64,000 bases of DNA from Lutibacter oceani (GCF_003384935.1 NZ_QTTQ01000012.1:124001-188000), one strand, 5' to 3'. Positions 8,649-18,475 are shown, numbered from the stretch's first letter. A program made the numbers and translations. Notes: generated by a model from the sequence alone, not told the origin.

Positions 8649-8879
8649 TTATTCATTTCCATAACGTTCCATTTCTCTATCATAAAATTCACTTGCTTCT
8701 TCAATAAGCGTAGCAACTTGTGTTTCTAACTCTTGTTGGTCTTCACCTTGAAAATCTTCAAGCCATTCTATTTCATCGTCAAGTAAATTGATAATAAATC
8801 GTGGAAAGTCTGTATGAATTACAAAAATATCCTTTGCACAATCCGTATTATCTCCAAGTAAAAATTTAGGTAATTCCAT
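8649..8879 (-). CDS. Small acidic conserved hypothetical protein
   Basis: A 76-residue, strongly acidic protein (LDDEIEWLEDFQGEDQQELE, EREM near the end) with no signal peptide or membrane segment. Its start overlaps the end of the MATE gene by 14 bases, so it is translated in the same operon. Its stop directly abuts the stop of the convergent gene with no gap. I recognise it only as a conserved flavobacterial small protein; no function can be given. Confidence 0.75.
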   Translation of the reverse strand: MELPKFLLGDNTDCAKDIFVIHTDFPRFIINLLDDEIEWLEDFQGEDQQELETQVATLIEEASEFYDREMERYGNE

Positions 8880-10224
8880 TTTTTTCTTTTATTAATTTAT
8901 TAGTTAAAAAATTAAACCTTAAAAACAACATTAAAGCAGAAGATGTTAATGCTGTTAAAAGTCCTATCCATATACCAAATGTACCAAAACCAGCTGTTCT
9001 TCCCAAATAATAACAAACAGGAAAACCAATAATCCAATAAGCAATAAAAGTTAAACCTGAAGGCACATTTACATCCTGTAACCCTCTTAAACCACCTAAA
9101 ATAACAGCTTGTAATCCATCTGACAATTGGAATAAACCTGCAATAATAAGTAAACTGGATGCCATTTTTATTACTTCTAAATTATCCGTAAACATTAAAG
9201 GCAAAACATCTTTAAAAACCATAAATCCAATTGAAAATGTGAACATTATAATTAATATAAGTAAGAAATTTGAAAAAGCAATGCGCCTTAATTCAACATA
9301 ATTTTTTAATCCTTTTTGGTTACCTACCCTAATTGTAGCTGCTACTCCTACTCCAACAGCAACCATAAATGTTGTTGATGCCAATTTTAAAGCAACTTGA
9401 TTTGCAGCTTGTGGAAATGCTCCTAAAGTTCCTGCTAATAAAACTGACGCTGTAAAAAGTCCCACTTCAAAAAGCATTTGCAAAGATGTAGGAAAACCTA
9501 ATTTCATTATTTTTTTGAATATTTTATTTTTAAACTCAGAAAGTTTTAATCGTTTCAGGTAAATAGCAAATTTTTTCCTTTTCATTAAAACAAAATAAAT
9601 GAAAAATACCATTACAATTCTTGAAATTAAAGTACCTAAAGCAGCACCAACTAATTCTAAACGAGGAAATATCCAAAACCCGTAAATTAATACAAAGTTT
9701 AAAGTTATGTTAACAATATTAGTTAAAATAGTTGCCCACATAGCATATTTTGTTTCAGATAAACCATCGGTAAACTGTTTAAACCCTTGAAAAATCATTA
9801 AAGGAATCATTGAAATTGCTACAATTTCATAATAAGGAATTGCTAAAACTACCACTTCTTCAGGCTGATCCAGATGATATAGAATTGGCTTTAAAAACAA
9901 TAATAATACAAACATTGATATACCTATTATTGCCGTTAAAATTAAACCATGTTGAAAAATACTTCGTCCTTTTTCTGTATCCTTTTCTCCATCAGCTTCG
10001 GCAACTAAAGGTGTAATTGCAAATGAAAAACCAAGCCCAATTGATACTGCAATAAAAAACATACTATTTCCTAAAGAAGTAGCGGCTAACTCAATTGCTC
10101 CTAACCTGCCTACCATTATATCATCAATTAAACCAACCAATAAGTGTCCCAAAGAACCCATCATTATTGGAGTTGCTAATTTTAAATTATTCTTAAATTC
10201 TGATGTGTATTTACTAAGGTTCAA
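8866..10224 (-). CDS. MATE-family multidrug/Na+ antiporter
   Basis: 452 residues with 12 predicted membrane helices in two similar halves. It opens with the MATE signature (LKLATPIMMGSLGHLLVGLIDD, where Asp-Asp of helix 1 replaces a more usual polar pair) and has the conserved LGLGFS/GVGVA turns. MATE proteins export cationic drugs or metabolites using Na+ or H+ gradients; substrate here is unknown. The 76-residue acidic protein overlaps its 3' end and is probably co-translated. Confidence 0.92.
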   Translation of the reverse strand: MNLSKYTSEFKNNLKLATPIMMGSLGHLLVGLIDDIMVGRLGAIELAATSLGNSMFFIAVSIGLGFSFAITPLVAEADGEKDTEKGRSIFQHGLILTAIIGISMFVLLLFLKPILYHLDQPEEVVVLAIPYYEIVAISMIPLMIFQGFKQFTDGLSETKYAMWATILTNIVNITLNFVLIYGFWIFPRLELVGAALGTLISRIVMVFFIYFVLMKRKKFAIYLKRLKLSEFKNKIFKKIMKLGFPTSLQMLFEVGLFTASVLLAGTLGAFPQAANQVALKLASTTFMVAVGVGVAATIRVGNQKGLKNYVELRRIAFSNFLLILIIMFTFSIGFMVFKDVLPLMFTDNLEVIKMASSLLIIAGLFQLSDGLQAVILGGLRGLQDVNVPSGLTFIAYWIIGFPVCYYLGRTAGFGTFGIWIGLLTALTSSALMLFLRFNFLTNKLIKEKNGIT

Positions 10225-10326
10225 TTAAAAATATTTTGAAATGCGAAGATACAAGTTTTAATTTCAAAAAACTTTCAAAAATTTAACACCCAATAAATTT
10301 TAAAAAATTAAAAACTGATAAATTAG

Positions 10327-10370
10327 TTCGGATATTTTAGTTTTTAAACTAACTTTGATTTTTAAACTAA
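10327..10370 (+). promoter_or_regulatory. tpx promoter with overlapping palindromic operator
   Basis: A -7 element TAACTTTG (10350-10357) sits 19 bases after TTCG (10327-10330, one base from TTTG). Overlapping the -7 is the inverted repeat TTAGTTT-TT-AAACTAA (10337-10352). The 12-mer TTTTTAAACTAA recurs downstream at 10359-10370, giving a direct repeat with an 18-base period. This is the layout of a repressor or peroxide-sensor operator; the regulator is unknown. Confidence 0.6.
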
Positions 10371-10380
10371 AAATAACATT

Positions 10381-10878
10381 ATGGCAAAAATAACATTAAA
10401 AGGAAATCCAATTCACACCTCAGGTAAATTACCTAAAGTTGGTAAAAAAGCTCCTAAATTTTCATTAATTAAATCTGATTTATCAAAAGCAAAATTAAAA
10501 GATTTTAAAGGTTCTAAGTTAATCTTAAACATTTTTCCAAGTTTAGATACGGGTACTTGTGCTGCTTCAGTAAGAAAATTTAATGAAGAAGCCAGTAAAT
10601 TAGAAAACACAAAAGTATTATGTATTTCAAGAGATTTACCTTTTGCTCAAGCTCGTTTTTGTGGAGCTGAAGGATTAGAAAATGTAATTACTTTATCTGA
10701 TTTTGTAAGTGGGAAATTTGGGAAAAAATATGGTCTGCTTGTAAAAGATGGTCCATTGGCTAATTTACTTTCAAGAGTAATAATTATAATTGATGAAGAA
10801 GGAATAGTAACTTATACACAACAAGTTCAAGAAATTTCTGAAGAACCAAATTACGAAGATGCCTTAAAAGCACTATAA
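10381..10878 (+). CDS. tpx: Thiol peroxidase (atypical 2-Cys peroxiredoxin)
   Basis: Reduces hydrogen peroxide and organic peroxides in the cell using thioredoxin. The 165-residue protein has the peroxidatic Cys at residue 60 (SLDTGTCAASV) and the resolving Cys at residue 94 (QARFCGAEGL), the spacing of classical Tpx, and the N-terminal FKGNPIHTSG-like strand (LKGNPIHTSGKLP). The promoter carries a palindrome, which fits oxidative-stress control. dgkA follows after 3 bases and is probably co-transcribed. Confidence 0.96.
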   Translation: MAKITLKGNPIHTSGKLPKVGKKAPKFSLIKSDLSKAKLKDFKGSKLILNIFPSLDTGTCAASVRKFNEEASKLENTKVLCISRDLPFAQARFCGAEGLENVITLSDFVSGKFGKKYGLLVKDGPLANLLSRVIIIIDEEGIVTYTQQVQEISEEPNYEDALKAL

Positions 10879-10881
10879 TTA

Positions 10882-11250
10882 ATGAATACAGAAAGTAATT
10901 TTATTTTAAACAGAATTAAAGCTGTAAAATATGCAGCTAAAGGATTTTGGATTTTAATTACTTCTGAAAAAAGCATTATTGCACAAGTTATAATAGCATT
11001 AATAATGACCGTTATTGGCTTTGTAATGAAAATTTCTGCTACCGAATGGCTATTCCAAATTTTTGCAATTGGACTCGTTTTGGTAGCAGAATCTTTAAAT
11101 ACAGCTATTGAAAAAATGGCTGACTTTATTCATCCTGAATATCATAAAAAAATAGGTTTTATAAAAGATATTTCTGCTGGCGCAGCTTTTTTTGCTGCAA
11201 TATTTGCCGTTATTATCGGTTTAATCATCTACATACCTAAATTTATTTAG
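10882..11250 (+). CDS. dgkA: Diacylglycerol kinase family protein
   Basis: A 122-residue integral membrane protein with three hydrophobic helices and the DgkA signature ESLNTAIEKMADF followed by KDISAGAAFFAA. This small prokaryotic family phosphorylates diacylglycerol or undecaprenol; Gram-positive-type members act on undecaprenol, and the type cannot be decided here. It begins 3 bases after tpx. Confidence 0.92.
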   Translation: MNTESNFILNRIKAVKYAAKGFWILITSEKSIIAQVIIALIMTVIGFVMKISATEWLFQIFAIGLVLVAESLNTAIEKMADFIHPEYHKKIGFIKDISAGAAFFAAIFAVIIGLIIYIPKFI

Positions 11251-11278
11251 TAATTTAATGGCAATCACAATAATTTTA

Positions 11279-11286
11279 TATTTTTG
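11279..11286 (+). promoter_or_regulatory. Putative ftsK promoter, -7 element
   Basis: TATTTTTG matches TAnnTTTG and lies 16 bases before the ftsK ATG. No clear TTTG is seen at 19-20 bases upstream, so the call rests on the -7 element and position alone. Confidence 0.45.
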
Positions 11287-11302
11287 TGACATATTGATTT
11301 AA

Positions 11303-13681
11303 ATGGCAAAAAAGAAAAAAACAGTTACGAAAACAGAACGCAAGCCCCTTTTTAAAGGAGTAAAAGCCTTTTTTGGAAACAGGCAAACTCAAACTATAAT
11401 AGGTGCTTTTATTATACTTTTCGCTGTATTTTTAATAATTTCTTTTTTTTCATACTTTTTTAGCTGGCAAGAAGACCAAAGTCAACTCGCTGATTTTTCA
11501 AATAAAAATATTACCGTAAAAAATTTATTGGGAAAAATTGGAGCAAGTATTAGTCACTTTTTTATTTATAACGGTTTTGGAGTTGCCTCATTATACATAC
11601 CGGTTTTATCATTTTTCACAGGAGTTGCAATATTTTTAAAAGGGAGTTTAAAACACCTTAAAAAATATTGGGGATGGGGAATTTTAGGAATGATCTGGAT
11701 TTCTATTACACTTGGATTTTTTAGTGCTAAAAACTCATTATTAGCTGGAATTATTGGATACGAAATAAATAATTATTTACTTCAATTCTTAGGAAAAACA
11801 GGTCTTTTATTAGCGCTGCTTTTTCTACTGATTTCTTACTTAGTTATCCGGTTTAAATTTACTCCGGAAAAAATAAAAGGCATTTTTCCTGCCAAAAAAA
11901 TTGTTGAGAAAAGTGAAAATGTTGATGAAACAATTATTAATCATCAGGAAATAAATCCTTCGATAAAAACAGTTCCTACAGAAAAAGAAGTAGATGAATC
12001 AACTGATTTTGAATTATCTGTTAAAGATTTAAAACCAACAATAGAAAAACATTCAACAGTAGTTACTTCTGGTGAAGAAACAAACCATAAAGTAGAAATT
12101 GATGTTGAAAAAATTGTAGAAGAACAACATGTTGAAGAGAACTTATCAAGTAAATTAGTTAAAGATTTTGGTGAATTTGATCCCACTTTAGAGTTGGGCA
12201 ATTATAAATTCCCTACGCTTAATTTATTAAGAGATTACAATGAAAGTATCTCGGTAGATCAAGAAGAATTGGAAGCACATAAAAATAGAATTGTTGAAAC
12301 TTTAAATAATTATAACATAGGAATTGCACGTATAAAAGCAACAGTTGGACCAACTGTTACTTTATATGAAATTGTTCCAGATGCCGGTATTAGAATTTCA
12401 AAAATTAAAAATTTAGAAGACGATATTGCCTTATCTCTTTCTGCAATGGGAATTAGAATTATTGCTCCAATTCCAGGAAAAGGAACTATTGGTATTGAAG
12501 TGCCAAACAAAAAGGCAACCATGGTTTCAATGAAATCTGTTATTTCTTCAGCGAAATTTCAAAATTCAGAAATGGAATTGCCAATTGCATTAGGTAAAAC
12601 TATCTCAAACGAAACTTTTGTTGTTGATTTAGCTAAAATGCCACATTTACTTATGGCGGGTGCAACGGGACAAGGAAAATCGGTTGGTTTAAATGCCGTT
12701 TTAACATCTTTGTTATACAAAAAACATCCTGCTGAAGTTAAATTTGTATTGGTTGATCCTAAAAAAGTAGAGCTTACTTTATTTAACCATATTGAAAGGC
12801 ATTACTTAGCTAAATTACCAGATACAGAAGAAGCAATTATAACAGATACCACTAAGGTAATTAATACACTTAATTCCTTATGTATTGAAATGGATGCAAG
12901 ATACGATTTGCTTAAAACAGCAATGGTTAGAAACATAAAAGAATACAATGCTAAATTTAAAGCACGGAAATTAAATCCTGAAAATGGACATAAATATTTA
13001 CCATATATAGTTTTGGTTATAGATGAATTTGCAGACTTAATTATGACCGCTGGTAAAGAAGTTGAAACACCTATTGCACGTTTAGCGCAATTGGCACGTG
13101 CCATTGGAATTCATTTAATAGTAGCTACACAGCGACCTTCAGTAAATGTAATTACTGGTATTATTAAAGCAAACTTCCCTGCAAGGGCTGCTTTTAGGGT
13201 TACATCAAAAATAGATTCAAGAACAATTTTGGATGGTTCTGGTGCAGATCAATTAATTGGAAAAGGTGATATGTTATTTTCAAATGGAAATGATATTATT
13301 CGTTTACAATGTGCATTTGTTGACACTCCTGAAGTTGAAAAAATTACAGACTTTATTGGCTCGCAAAGAGCCTATCCAAATGCTTATTTATTACCTGAAT
13401 ATACAGGAGAAGAAGTTGGCACAAGTCTTGATATAGATATCAGCGAAAGAGATGTTTTGTTTAGAGATGCCGCCTTAGTTATTGTGCTTGCACAACAAGG
13501 CTCAGCTTCTTTATTACAACGTAAATTAAAGTTAGGTTATAATAGAGCTGGTAGGTTAATTGATCAGTTAGAAGCGGCTGGTATTGTTGGTCAGTTTGAA
13601 GGTAGCAAAGCAAGGCAGGTATTAATACCTGATGAAATGTCTCTAAATCAATTATTAGATGGAGAAAAAAATAATAGTTAA
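11303..13681 (+). CDS. ftsK: DNA translocase FtsK
   Basis: Pumps chromosome termini through the division septum and activates dimer resolution. The 792-residue protein has four N-terminal membrane helices (about 28-180), a short variable linker (about 195-290), the alpha/beta motor with Walker A MAGATGQGKSVGLN and Walker B VLVIDEFADLI, and a C-terminal winged-helix gamma domain (ASLLQRKLKLGYNRAGRL) for reading KOPS-like sites. The linker is much shorter than in E. coli, as is usual in Bacteroidota. The lolA-like gene follows with a 16-base gap and is likely co-transcribed. Confidence 0.97.
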   Translation: MAKKKKTVTKTERKPLFKGVKAFFGNRQTQTIIGAFIILFAVFLIISFFSYFFSWQEDQSQLADFSNKNITVKNLLGKIGASISHFFIYNGFGVASLYIPVLSFFTGVAIFLKGSLKHLKKYWGWGILGMIWISITLGFFSAKNSLLAGIIGYEINNYLLQFLGKTGLLLALLFLLISYLVIRFKFTPEKIKGIFPAKKIVEKSENVDETIINHQEINPSIKTVPTEKEVDESTDFELSVKDLKPTIEKHSTVVTSGEETNHKVEIDVEKIVEEQHVEENLSSKLVKDFGEFDPTLELGNYKFPTLNLLRDYNESISVDQEELEAHKNRIVETLNNYNIGIARIKATVGPTVTLYEIVPDAGIRISKIKNLEDDIALSLSAMGIRIIAPIPGKGTIGIEVPNKKATMVSMKSVISSAKFQNSEMELPIALGKTISNETFVVDLAKMPHLLMAGATGQGKSVGLNAVLTSLLYKKHPAEVKFVLVDPKKVELTLFNHIERHYLAKLPDTEEAIITDTTKVINTLNSLCIEMDARYDLLKTAMVRNIKEYNAKFKARKLNPENGHKYLPYIVLVIDEFADLIMTAGKEVETPIARLAQLARAIGIHLIVATQRPSVNVITGIIKANFPARAAFRVTSKIDSRTILDGSGADQLIGKGDMLFSNGNDIIRLQCAFVDTPEVEKITDFIGSQRAYPNAYLLPEYTGEEVGTSLDIDISERDVLFRDAALVIVLAQQGSASLLQRKLKLGYNRAGRLIDQLEAAGIVGQFEGSKARQVLIPDEMSLNQLLDGEKNNS

Positions 13682-13697
13682 ATTTTTTAAGTACAAC

Positions 13698-14351
13698 ATG
13701 AAAAAAATAATAATAGTATTAAGTATTTTCTTTTTTAACATTACGGCTTTTGGTCAAGGTTCAAATGAAGCCAAATCCTTATTGGATGAAGTTGCAAAAA
13801 AAGTTGAAGAATACAACAATATATATCTTGAATTTGACCATAAACTAGATAACAATGATGCAGATGTACACCAAGAAACAATGGGTAAAGTAACTTTAAA
13901 AGGAGATTTGTATCATCTAAATTATATGGGTACAGAGCAAATTTTTGATGGAAAAAAAACATACTTAATAATTCACGAAGATGAAGAAGTAATTATTCAG
14001 AATTCTGTTGATAATGAAGCTGAAACCTTAACACCATCTAAAATGTTTTCGTTTTATAAAACCGGTTTTACTTATGAAATGGACGCATTAAAATCCATTA
14101 AAGGAATAAAAATTCAGTATGTAAAGCTAATTCCAATTGATTCTAATTCTGAAATAACAAATATCCTTATTGGTATTGATATTAAAACAAAACATATTTA
14201 TAACATTATTGAAACTGGAGAAAACAACACAATAACTACTTTAGAAATAAGAACTTTTAAAACAAATCAACCTATTTCGGAAAAGCTTTTTATCTTTGAC
14301 AAAGCAAAATTCAGAGATCAAATGAATTACACTATCTCTGAGCCAAATTAA
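13698..14351 (+). CDS. LolA-like outer-membrane lipoprotein carrier
   Basis: 217 residues from ATG 13698, with a clear Sec signal peptide (MKKIIIVLSIFFFNITAFGQ). An upstream in-frame ATG at 13659 overlaps ftsK and would bury the signal, so I rejected it. The mature part has the half-barrel pattern of LolA-type proteins (YLEFDHKL, MGKVTLKGDLYHLNYMGTEQIFDGKKTYLI). Likely role: moving lipoproteins across the periplasm. It sits between ftsK and an LptF/G-like permease, a familiar flavobacterial gene order. Confidence 0.82.
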   Translation: MKKIIIVLSIFFFNITAFGQGSNEAKSLLDEVAKKVEEYNNIYLEFDHKLDNNDADVHQETMGKVTLKGDLYHLNYMGTEQIFDGKKTYLIIHEDEEVIIQNSVDNEAETLTPSKMFSFYKTGFTYEMDALKSIKGIKIQYVKLIPIDSNSEITNILIGIDIKTKHIYNIIETGENNTITTLEIRTFKTNQPISEKLFIFDKAKFRDQMNYTISEPN

Positions 14352-14356
14352 TAGCG

Positions 14357-15802
14357 TTGAAAATATTTGATAAATACATTTTAAAAAGCTTTCTACAGCC
14401 TTTATTAGCCACATTTTTTGTGGTTCTTTTTGTGTTGGTAATGCAAGCATTGTGGCTTGCTTTTGATGAAATTGCAGGTAAAGGAATTGATATTTTCTTT
14501 ATTTTAAAATTTTTAGGATATTTATCACTCATACTAACACCTACTGCGCTACCAATTGGAATTTTACTTTCATCCATAATGGCATTAGGTAATTTATCTG
14601 AAAATTATGAGTTTGCCGCAATCAAATCTGCAGGAATTTCTTTAAAAAGAGTTATTAGACCTTTAATAATTTTAACCTTATTTTTAAGTGCATTAAATTT
14701 TGTTTTTTTAAACAATGTATATCCTTGGGCTACTTTAAAACAAAAGAATTTGTATTTAAACATGAAAAAGAAAAAACCAGCTTTAGCATTGGTTCCTGGT
14801 GCTTTTAATACAGAAATTCCTGGTTTCAATATAAAATTTGATGAAAAATATGGCGAAGAAGAAAACTTATTGAAAAAAGTGCAAATTGCCGATTTAACTT
14901 TATCACAAGGCAAAGTTAAAATTATTACTGCTGAAAAGGGTAAGATTTCAACAGAAGAAGGGAGTAAATATATGACCTTAACCCTCGAAAATGGTAATTA
15001 TTACGAGGAACACTCAAAAAGATCTATGTCTTTAAACGACAGGAAAAAAATGCCTGCTTCTGCTGCTACCTTTGATACTTACACCATAAATATTGATATT
15101 TCTTCATTTAATGATGAAAGCGATTTAGATAAAGAAGATATTAAACAGCACCATGGTATGCTAAGTGTTAATCAATTAGATTCAATTTCAAAAGTTGAAA
15201 AAATTGCATATGATAAGTATATTGAAGAACGTTCAGATAATTTGTTTGATATAGTAAAGGCAAAAAACTTATATAAGCACCCCGATTCTTTAATTGATGC
15301 TAATTTAAATGCTGATATTTTAGAAAATTTTGATGTTGATAATAAAACAATTATTTTAAATGATGCTGTACAAAATGTTAGACGAGCCATTGATAGAGTT
15401 AAAAATCAAAAACTTCCATTTAAAAATAAGCGAAAACTATTAAATTTATACGATTTTGAATTTAGTTATCGTATTTCATTTGCATTGGCCTGTTTAGTGT
15501 TGTTTTTTATTGGAGCACCACTTGGGTCTATAATCAGAAAAGGTGGATTTGGATTACCAATGATTATGGCAATTACAATTTTTGTGATTTATTTTTTCAT
15601 TTCACAATTCGGTAAAAATTTATCTGAAGAAAGTGCAATTTCGGCACTGTTAGGTAGTTGGCTATCTACACTTATACTATTACCTTTTGGTATATTGTTA
15701 ACACGTAGGGCAACACAAGGAATGGGAATATTTAATATAGATAATGTATTAGATAATTTTAAAAAGTTTTTTAATAGATTTAATAAAAAATCAATTAGTT
15801 AA
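14357..15802 (+). CDS. LptF/LptG-family permease
   Basis: 481 residues, YjgP/YjgQ type: membrane helices near the N-terminus (about 12-35, 50-75, 95-115), a large periplasmic beta-jellyroll-like middle (about 120-370), and three C-terminal helices. These permeases form the inner-membrane part of the LPS export machine with LptB. The start is TTG 14357, which gives MKIFDKYILKSFLQP, the usual beginning of this family; no ATG fits. The gap to the lolA-like gene is 5 bases and to ribBA 2 bases, so it is one operon. Confidence 0.88.
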   Translation: MKIFDKYILKSFLQPLLATFFVVLFVLVMQALWLAFDEIAGKGIDIFFILKFLGYLSLILTPTALPIGILLSSIMALGNLSENYEFAAIKSAGISLKRVIRPLIILTLFLSALNFVFLNNVYPWATLKQKNLYLNMKKKKPALALVPGAFNTEIPGFNIKFDEKYGEEENLLKKVQIADLTLSQGKVKIITAEKGKISTEEGSKYMTLTLENGNYYEEHSKRSMSLNDRKKMPASAATFDTYTINIDISSFNDESDLDKEDIKQHHGMLSVNQLDSISKVEKIAYDKYIEERSDNLFDIVKAKNLYKHPDSLIDANLNADILENFDVDNKTIILNDAVQNVRRAIDRVKNQKLPFKNKRKLLNLYDFEFSYRISFALACLVLFFIGAPLGSIIRKGGFGLPMIMAITIFVIYFFISQFGKNLSEESAISALLGSWLSTLILLPFGILLTRRATQGMGIFNIDNVLDNFKKFFNRFNKKSIS

Positions 15803-15804
15803 AA

Positions 15805-16947
15805 ATGAAAATTTCAACAAGTAACATAAAATTAAACACAATTAAAGAAGCCATTAAAGACATAAAAGATGGTAAAGTTGTAATAGTTGTAGATGATGAA
15901 AACAGAGAAAATGAGGGCGATTTTGTTGCTGCTGCTGATAAAGTTACTCCTGAAATGATCAATTTTATGGCTACCAAAGGTCGTGGACTAATTTGTGCTC
16001 CTATTACCGAAAAAAGATGTAAAGAACTTAATTTAGATTTAATGGTTGGTTTAAATACCGATCCGTTAGGTACTGCTTTTACAGTTTCCATAGATTACCA
16101 TGGAAAAGGAGTTACTACTGGTATTTCGGCTAATGATAGAGCTATTACAGTAAAATCTTTAACAGACAATGCAACTAGACCACATGATTTAAGCAGACCT
16201 GGACATATTTTTCCATTAAAAGCACGTGAAGGTGGCGTATTAAGAAGAACTGGACATACGGAAGCAATTATAGATTTGGCACGTTTAGCAGGCTTAAATC
16301 CTGCTGGAGTTATTGTTGAAATTATGAATGAAGATGGTACTATGGCGCGTCTTCCACAATTAAGTGAAATTGCAAAAGAATATGATTTAAAGATTATTTC
16401 AATTGAAAAATTGGTGGAATACAGAATGCAACACGATTCTTTAATTGAATTAACTGAAGATTTTACAATAAATACCCGTTTTGGAGATTACAGATTAAGA
16501 GCCTATAAACAAACTACAAATAACCAAGTACATTTGGCCTTAACCAAAGGAAGTTGGGAATTAGGTGAAGAAATTTTGGTTAAAGTAAATTCAACGCTGG
16601 TAAATAACGATATTTTAGGCACTTTAACTAAAAATCCTGATGACAAACTTAAAGGTGTTTTTGATGCCATAAACCAAGCTGGCAAAGGTGCCATTGTTTT
16701 TATAAATCAGGAAAATCAATCATTCAATTTACTTGCACGATTGGCTATTTTAAAAGAAAGTCAGGAAAAAAACGAGCCTTATATTCCAAGCCTAAAAATG
16801 GATGAAAAAGATTTTGGGATAGGAGCTCAAATTTTACACGATCTTGGAATTACAAAATTAAGAGTACTTTCTAATGCAGAAACTTTTAGAAAAAGAGTTG
16901 GTATGACAGGTTATGGTATTGAAATTATTGAATATGTAAACTATTAA
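15805..16947 (+). CDS. ribB: DHBP synthase with degenerate GTP cyclohydrolase II domain (RibB/RibBA)
   Basis: Riboflavin synthesis: the N-terminal half (about 1-205) makes 3,4-dihydroxy-2-butanone 4-phosphate and is intact ([12 protein letters not shown], then [23 protein letters not shown]). The C-terminal half (about 206-380) has GTP cyclohydrolase II fold sequence ([27 protein letters not shown]). The three zinc-binding cysteines and the surrounding RCDCG-type motif are missing; the corresponding stretch reads [14 protein letters not shown]. It is therefore probably active only as RibB, with RibA supplied elsewhere. It follows the LptF/G-like gene by 2 bases. Confidence 0.92.
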   Translation: MKISTSNIKLNTIKEAIKDIKDGKVVIVVDDENRENEGDFVAAADKVTPEMINFMATKGRGLICAPITEKRCKELNLDLMVGLNTDPLGTAFTVSIDYHGKGVTTGISANDRAITVKSLTDNATRPHDLSRPGHIFPLKAREGGVLRRTGHTEAIIDLARLAGLNPAGVIVEIMNEDGTMARLPQLSEIAKEYDLKIISIEKLVEYRMQHDSLIELTEDFTINTRFGDYRLRAYKQTTNNQVHLALTKGSWELGEEILVKVNSTLVNNDILGTLTKNPDDKLKGVFDAINQAGKGAIVFINQENQSFNLLARLAILKESQEKNEPYIPSLKMDEKDFGIGAQILHDLGITKLRVLSNAETFRKRVGMTGYGIEIIEYVNY

Positions 16948-16963
16948 ATTTAAACACAATGCA

Positions 16964-17674
16964 ATGAAAAAGTTAATTATTTTTTGCATTTGTACACTAT
17001 TTATATTCGGTTGTAAAAAAGAAATTTCACAAAAAAAAGAAACTTATTTAACTCAAGGCAAGAGTTTTACATTAACAGGAAATTTAGAAAATTTTTACCC
17101 ACAAAAAGTATATCTAAACAAAATTATTGAAAATTCAATTTTTGCTATAGACTCTGCTACCGTTTTAAATAACAAATTTAATTTTAATGGATTTGTAGAA
17201 TACCCAGAGCGTTTTGCCTTAAGTTTTGAAGAATACTCTGCAACGGTTATTTTAATTATTGAAAACAGTTCAATTGAAATTAAAATTGACGCGAATAATA
17301 TTGACACACCAGTAATTAAAGGTTCTGAATTAAATTCAAAGTGGAATGAATATCAACTAAAATCAAAAAAAATATTTAAAAAAATTGATTATTTATTTCC
17401 TCAATTTCAAAAATACAGGTTAGAAAATAATGCTGAAAAACTAAATGAAATTGGAAATCAGATGAAAAGTATTGAGCAAGAATATATAGAATACAGTTAT
17501 AATTTTATTAATAAAAACAACAATTCTTATTTAGCTGCTATGATTTTGAGAGATCAATTAAAAAACACAGAAATTGATACTTTAAAAATTATAAATACAT
17601 TTAAAGCATTATCAGAAAATGTAAAAAAATCTCCTGATGCAGAAATAATTGCGCTAATTTTAAACCTACATTAA
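16964..17674 (+). CDS. Lipoprotein with DUF4369-like domain
   Basis: 236 residues with a lipoprotein signal (LFIFGC, Cys about 18). Residues about 35-125 fit the DUF4369 beta-sandwich that usually precedes a thioredoxin fold in TlpA-type proteins (FTLTGNLENFYPQKVYLNKI, then DSATVLNNKFNFNGFVEYPERF). Here the thioredoxin domain is missing; instead there is a mostly helical, charged C-terminal region ending in LILNLH. It may be a chaperone-like or sensor derivative. Its end overlaps the convergent pepE by 9 bases. Confidence 0.7.
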   Translation: MKKLIIFCICTLFIFGCKKEISQKKETYLTQGKSFTLTGNLENFYPQKVYLNKIIENSIFAIDSATVLNNKFNFNGFVEYPERFALSFEEYSATVILIIENSSIEIKIDANNIDTPVIKGSELNSKWNEYQLKSKKIFKKIDYLFPQFQKYRLENNAEKLNEIGNQMKSIEQEYIEYSYNFINKNNNSYLAAMILRDQLKNTEIDTLKIINTFKALSENVKKSPDAEIIALILNLH

Positions 17675-18373
17675 AAAACTTAAATCAGATTCTGGAGCTA
17701 ATTCTACTGGTTGCTTTCCTTGCTGAAATAGTCTTGCAAATAAAGGACCTTTTAATGTTAACTTACTTCCTTTAACCTGCAACCAACTCCCCTCTCTTAA
17801 GCCTAAAACCGGAATTTTATTTAACGTATGAAATTCATTAATACGTGTTTCTCTAGTTTCACCCATATGTTTTGATGTTGGATCAGGATCTAAATAATGA
17901 GGGTTAATATTAAAATTAATAAATCCGAAAGAATTAAAACTTGGCGGATAAATAATTGGCATATCATTGGTATTTTGAATTGTTAAGCCCGTAATATTAC
18001 TACCAGCACTTGTTCCAAAATAAGGCACCCCGTTTTCAACAACATTTTTTATACTTGATATTACTTTATTATCGTACAATTGTTTTATCAATAAAAAAGT
18101 ATTTCCACCACCAGTAAAAATTCCCTTCGCATTATTAACTGCATCAATTGGATTTTTAAATTCGTGAATGCCTTTTACTCTAATATTAATTTTTTCAAAA
18201 GCATTTTTTACAATTTCAGTATATTCATCGTGAGATTTTCCACCAGGTCTTGCATAAGGGATAAACAATATTTCATGAACACCTTTAAATAATTCAGATA
18301 ATTCAGGTAAAATATATTCTAAATAACCTTTACCATGAACTGTTGATGTGCTTGCAATTAATAATTTCTTCAT
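17666..18373 (-). CDS. pepE: Dipeptidase E (alpha-aspartyl dipeptidase)
   Basis: Peptidase family S51, cleaving Asp-X dipeptides in the cytoplasm. The 235-residue protein has the nucleophile Ser in YFGTSAGSNITG (about residue 119), the GIFTGGGNTFLL motif before it and the FNINPHYLD segment. A CAAATGTA at 18391-18398 is a minus-strand TACATTTG -7 element upstream. The gene is convergent with the lipoprotein gene and overlaps it by 9 bases. Confidence 0.93.
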   Translation of the reverse strand: MKKLLIASTSTVHGKGYLEYILPELSELFKGVHEILFIPYARPGGKSHDEYTEIVKNAFEKINIRVKGIHEFKNPIDAVNNAKGIFTGGGNTFLLIKQLYDNKVISSIKNVVENGVPYFGTSAGSNITGLTIQNTNDMPIIYPPSFNSFGFINFNINPHYLDPDPTSKHMGETRETRINEFHTLNKIPVLGLREGSWLQVKGSKLTLKGPLFARLFQQGKQPVELAPESDLSFLM

Positions 18374-18475
18374 AAAAAATCAAGTTTTATCAAATGTACT
18401 ATTTTTCATTGTTTTAACATAAGTTTACAATAGCATTAATACTTTTTTAAGAACTCAATAACGTACTTTGTTTTA

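Noticed and set aside
12802-13104. 100-residue antisense ORF inside ftsK
   Set aside because: Shadow of the conserved FtsK motor domain; no family resemblance.
13412-13428. TTGGCAC...TTGA inside ftsK as a sigma-54 promoter
   Set aside because: It lies inside coding sequence and has GA instead of GC at -12.
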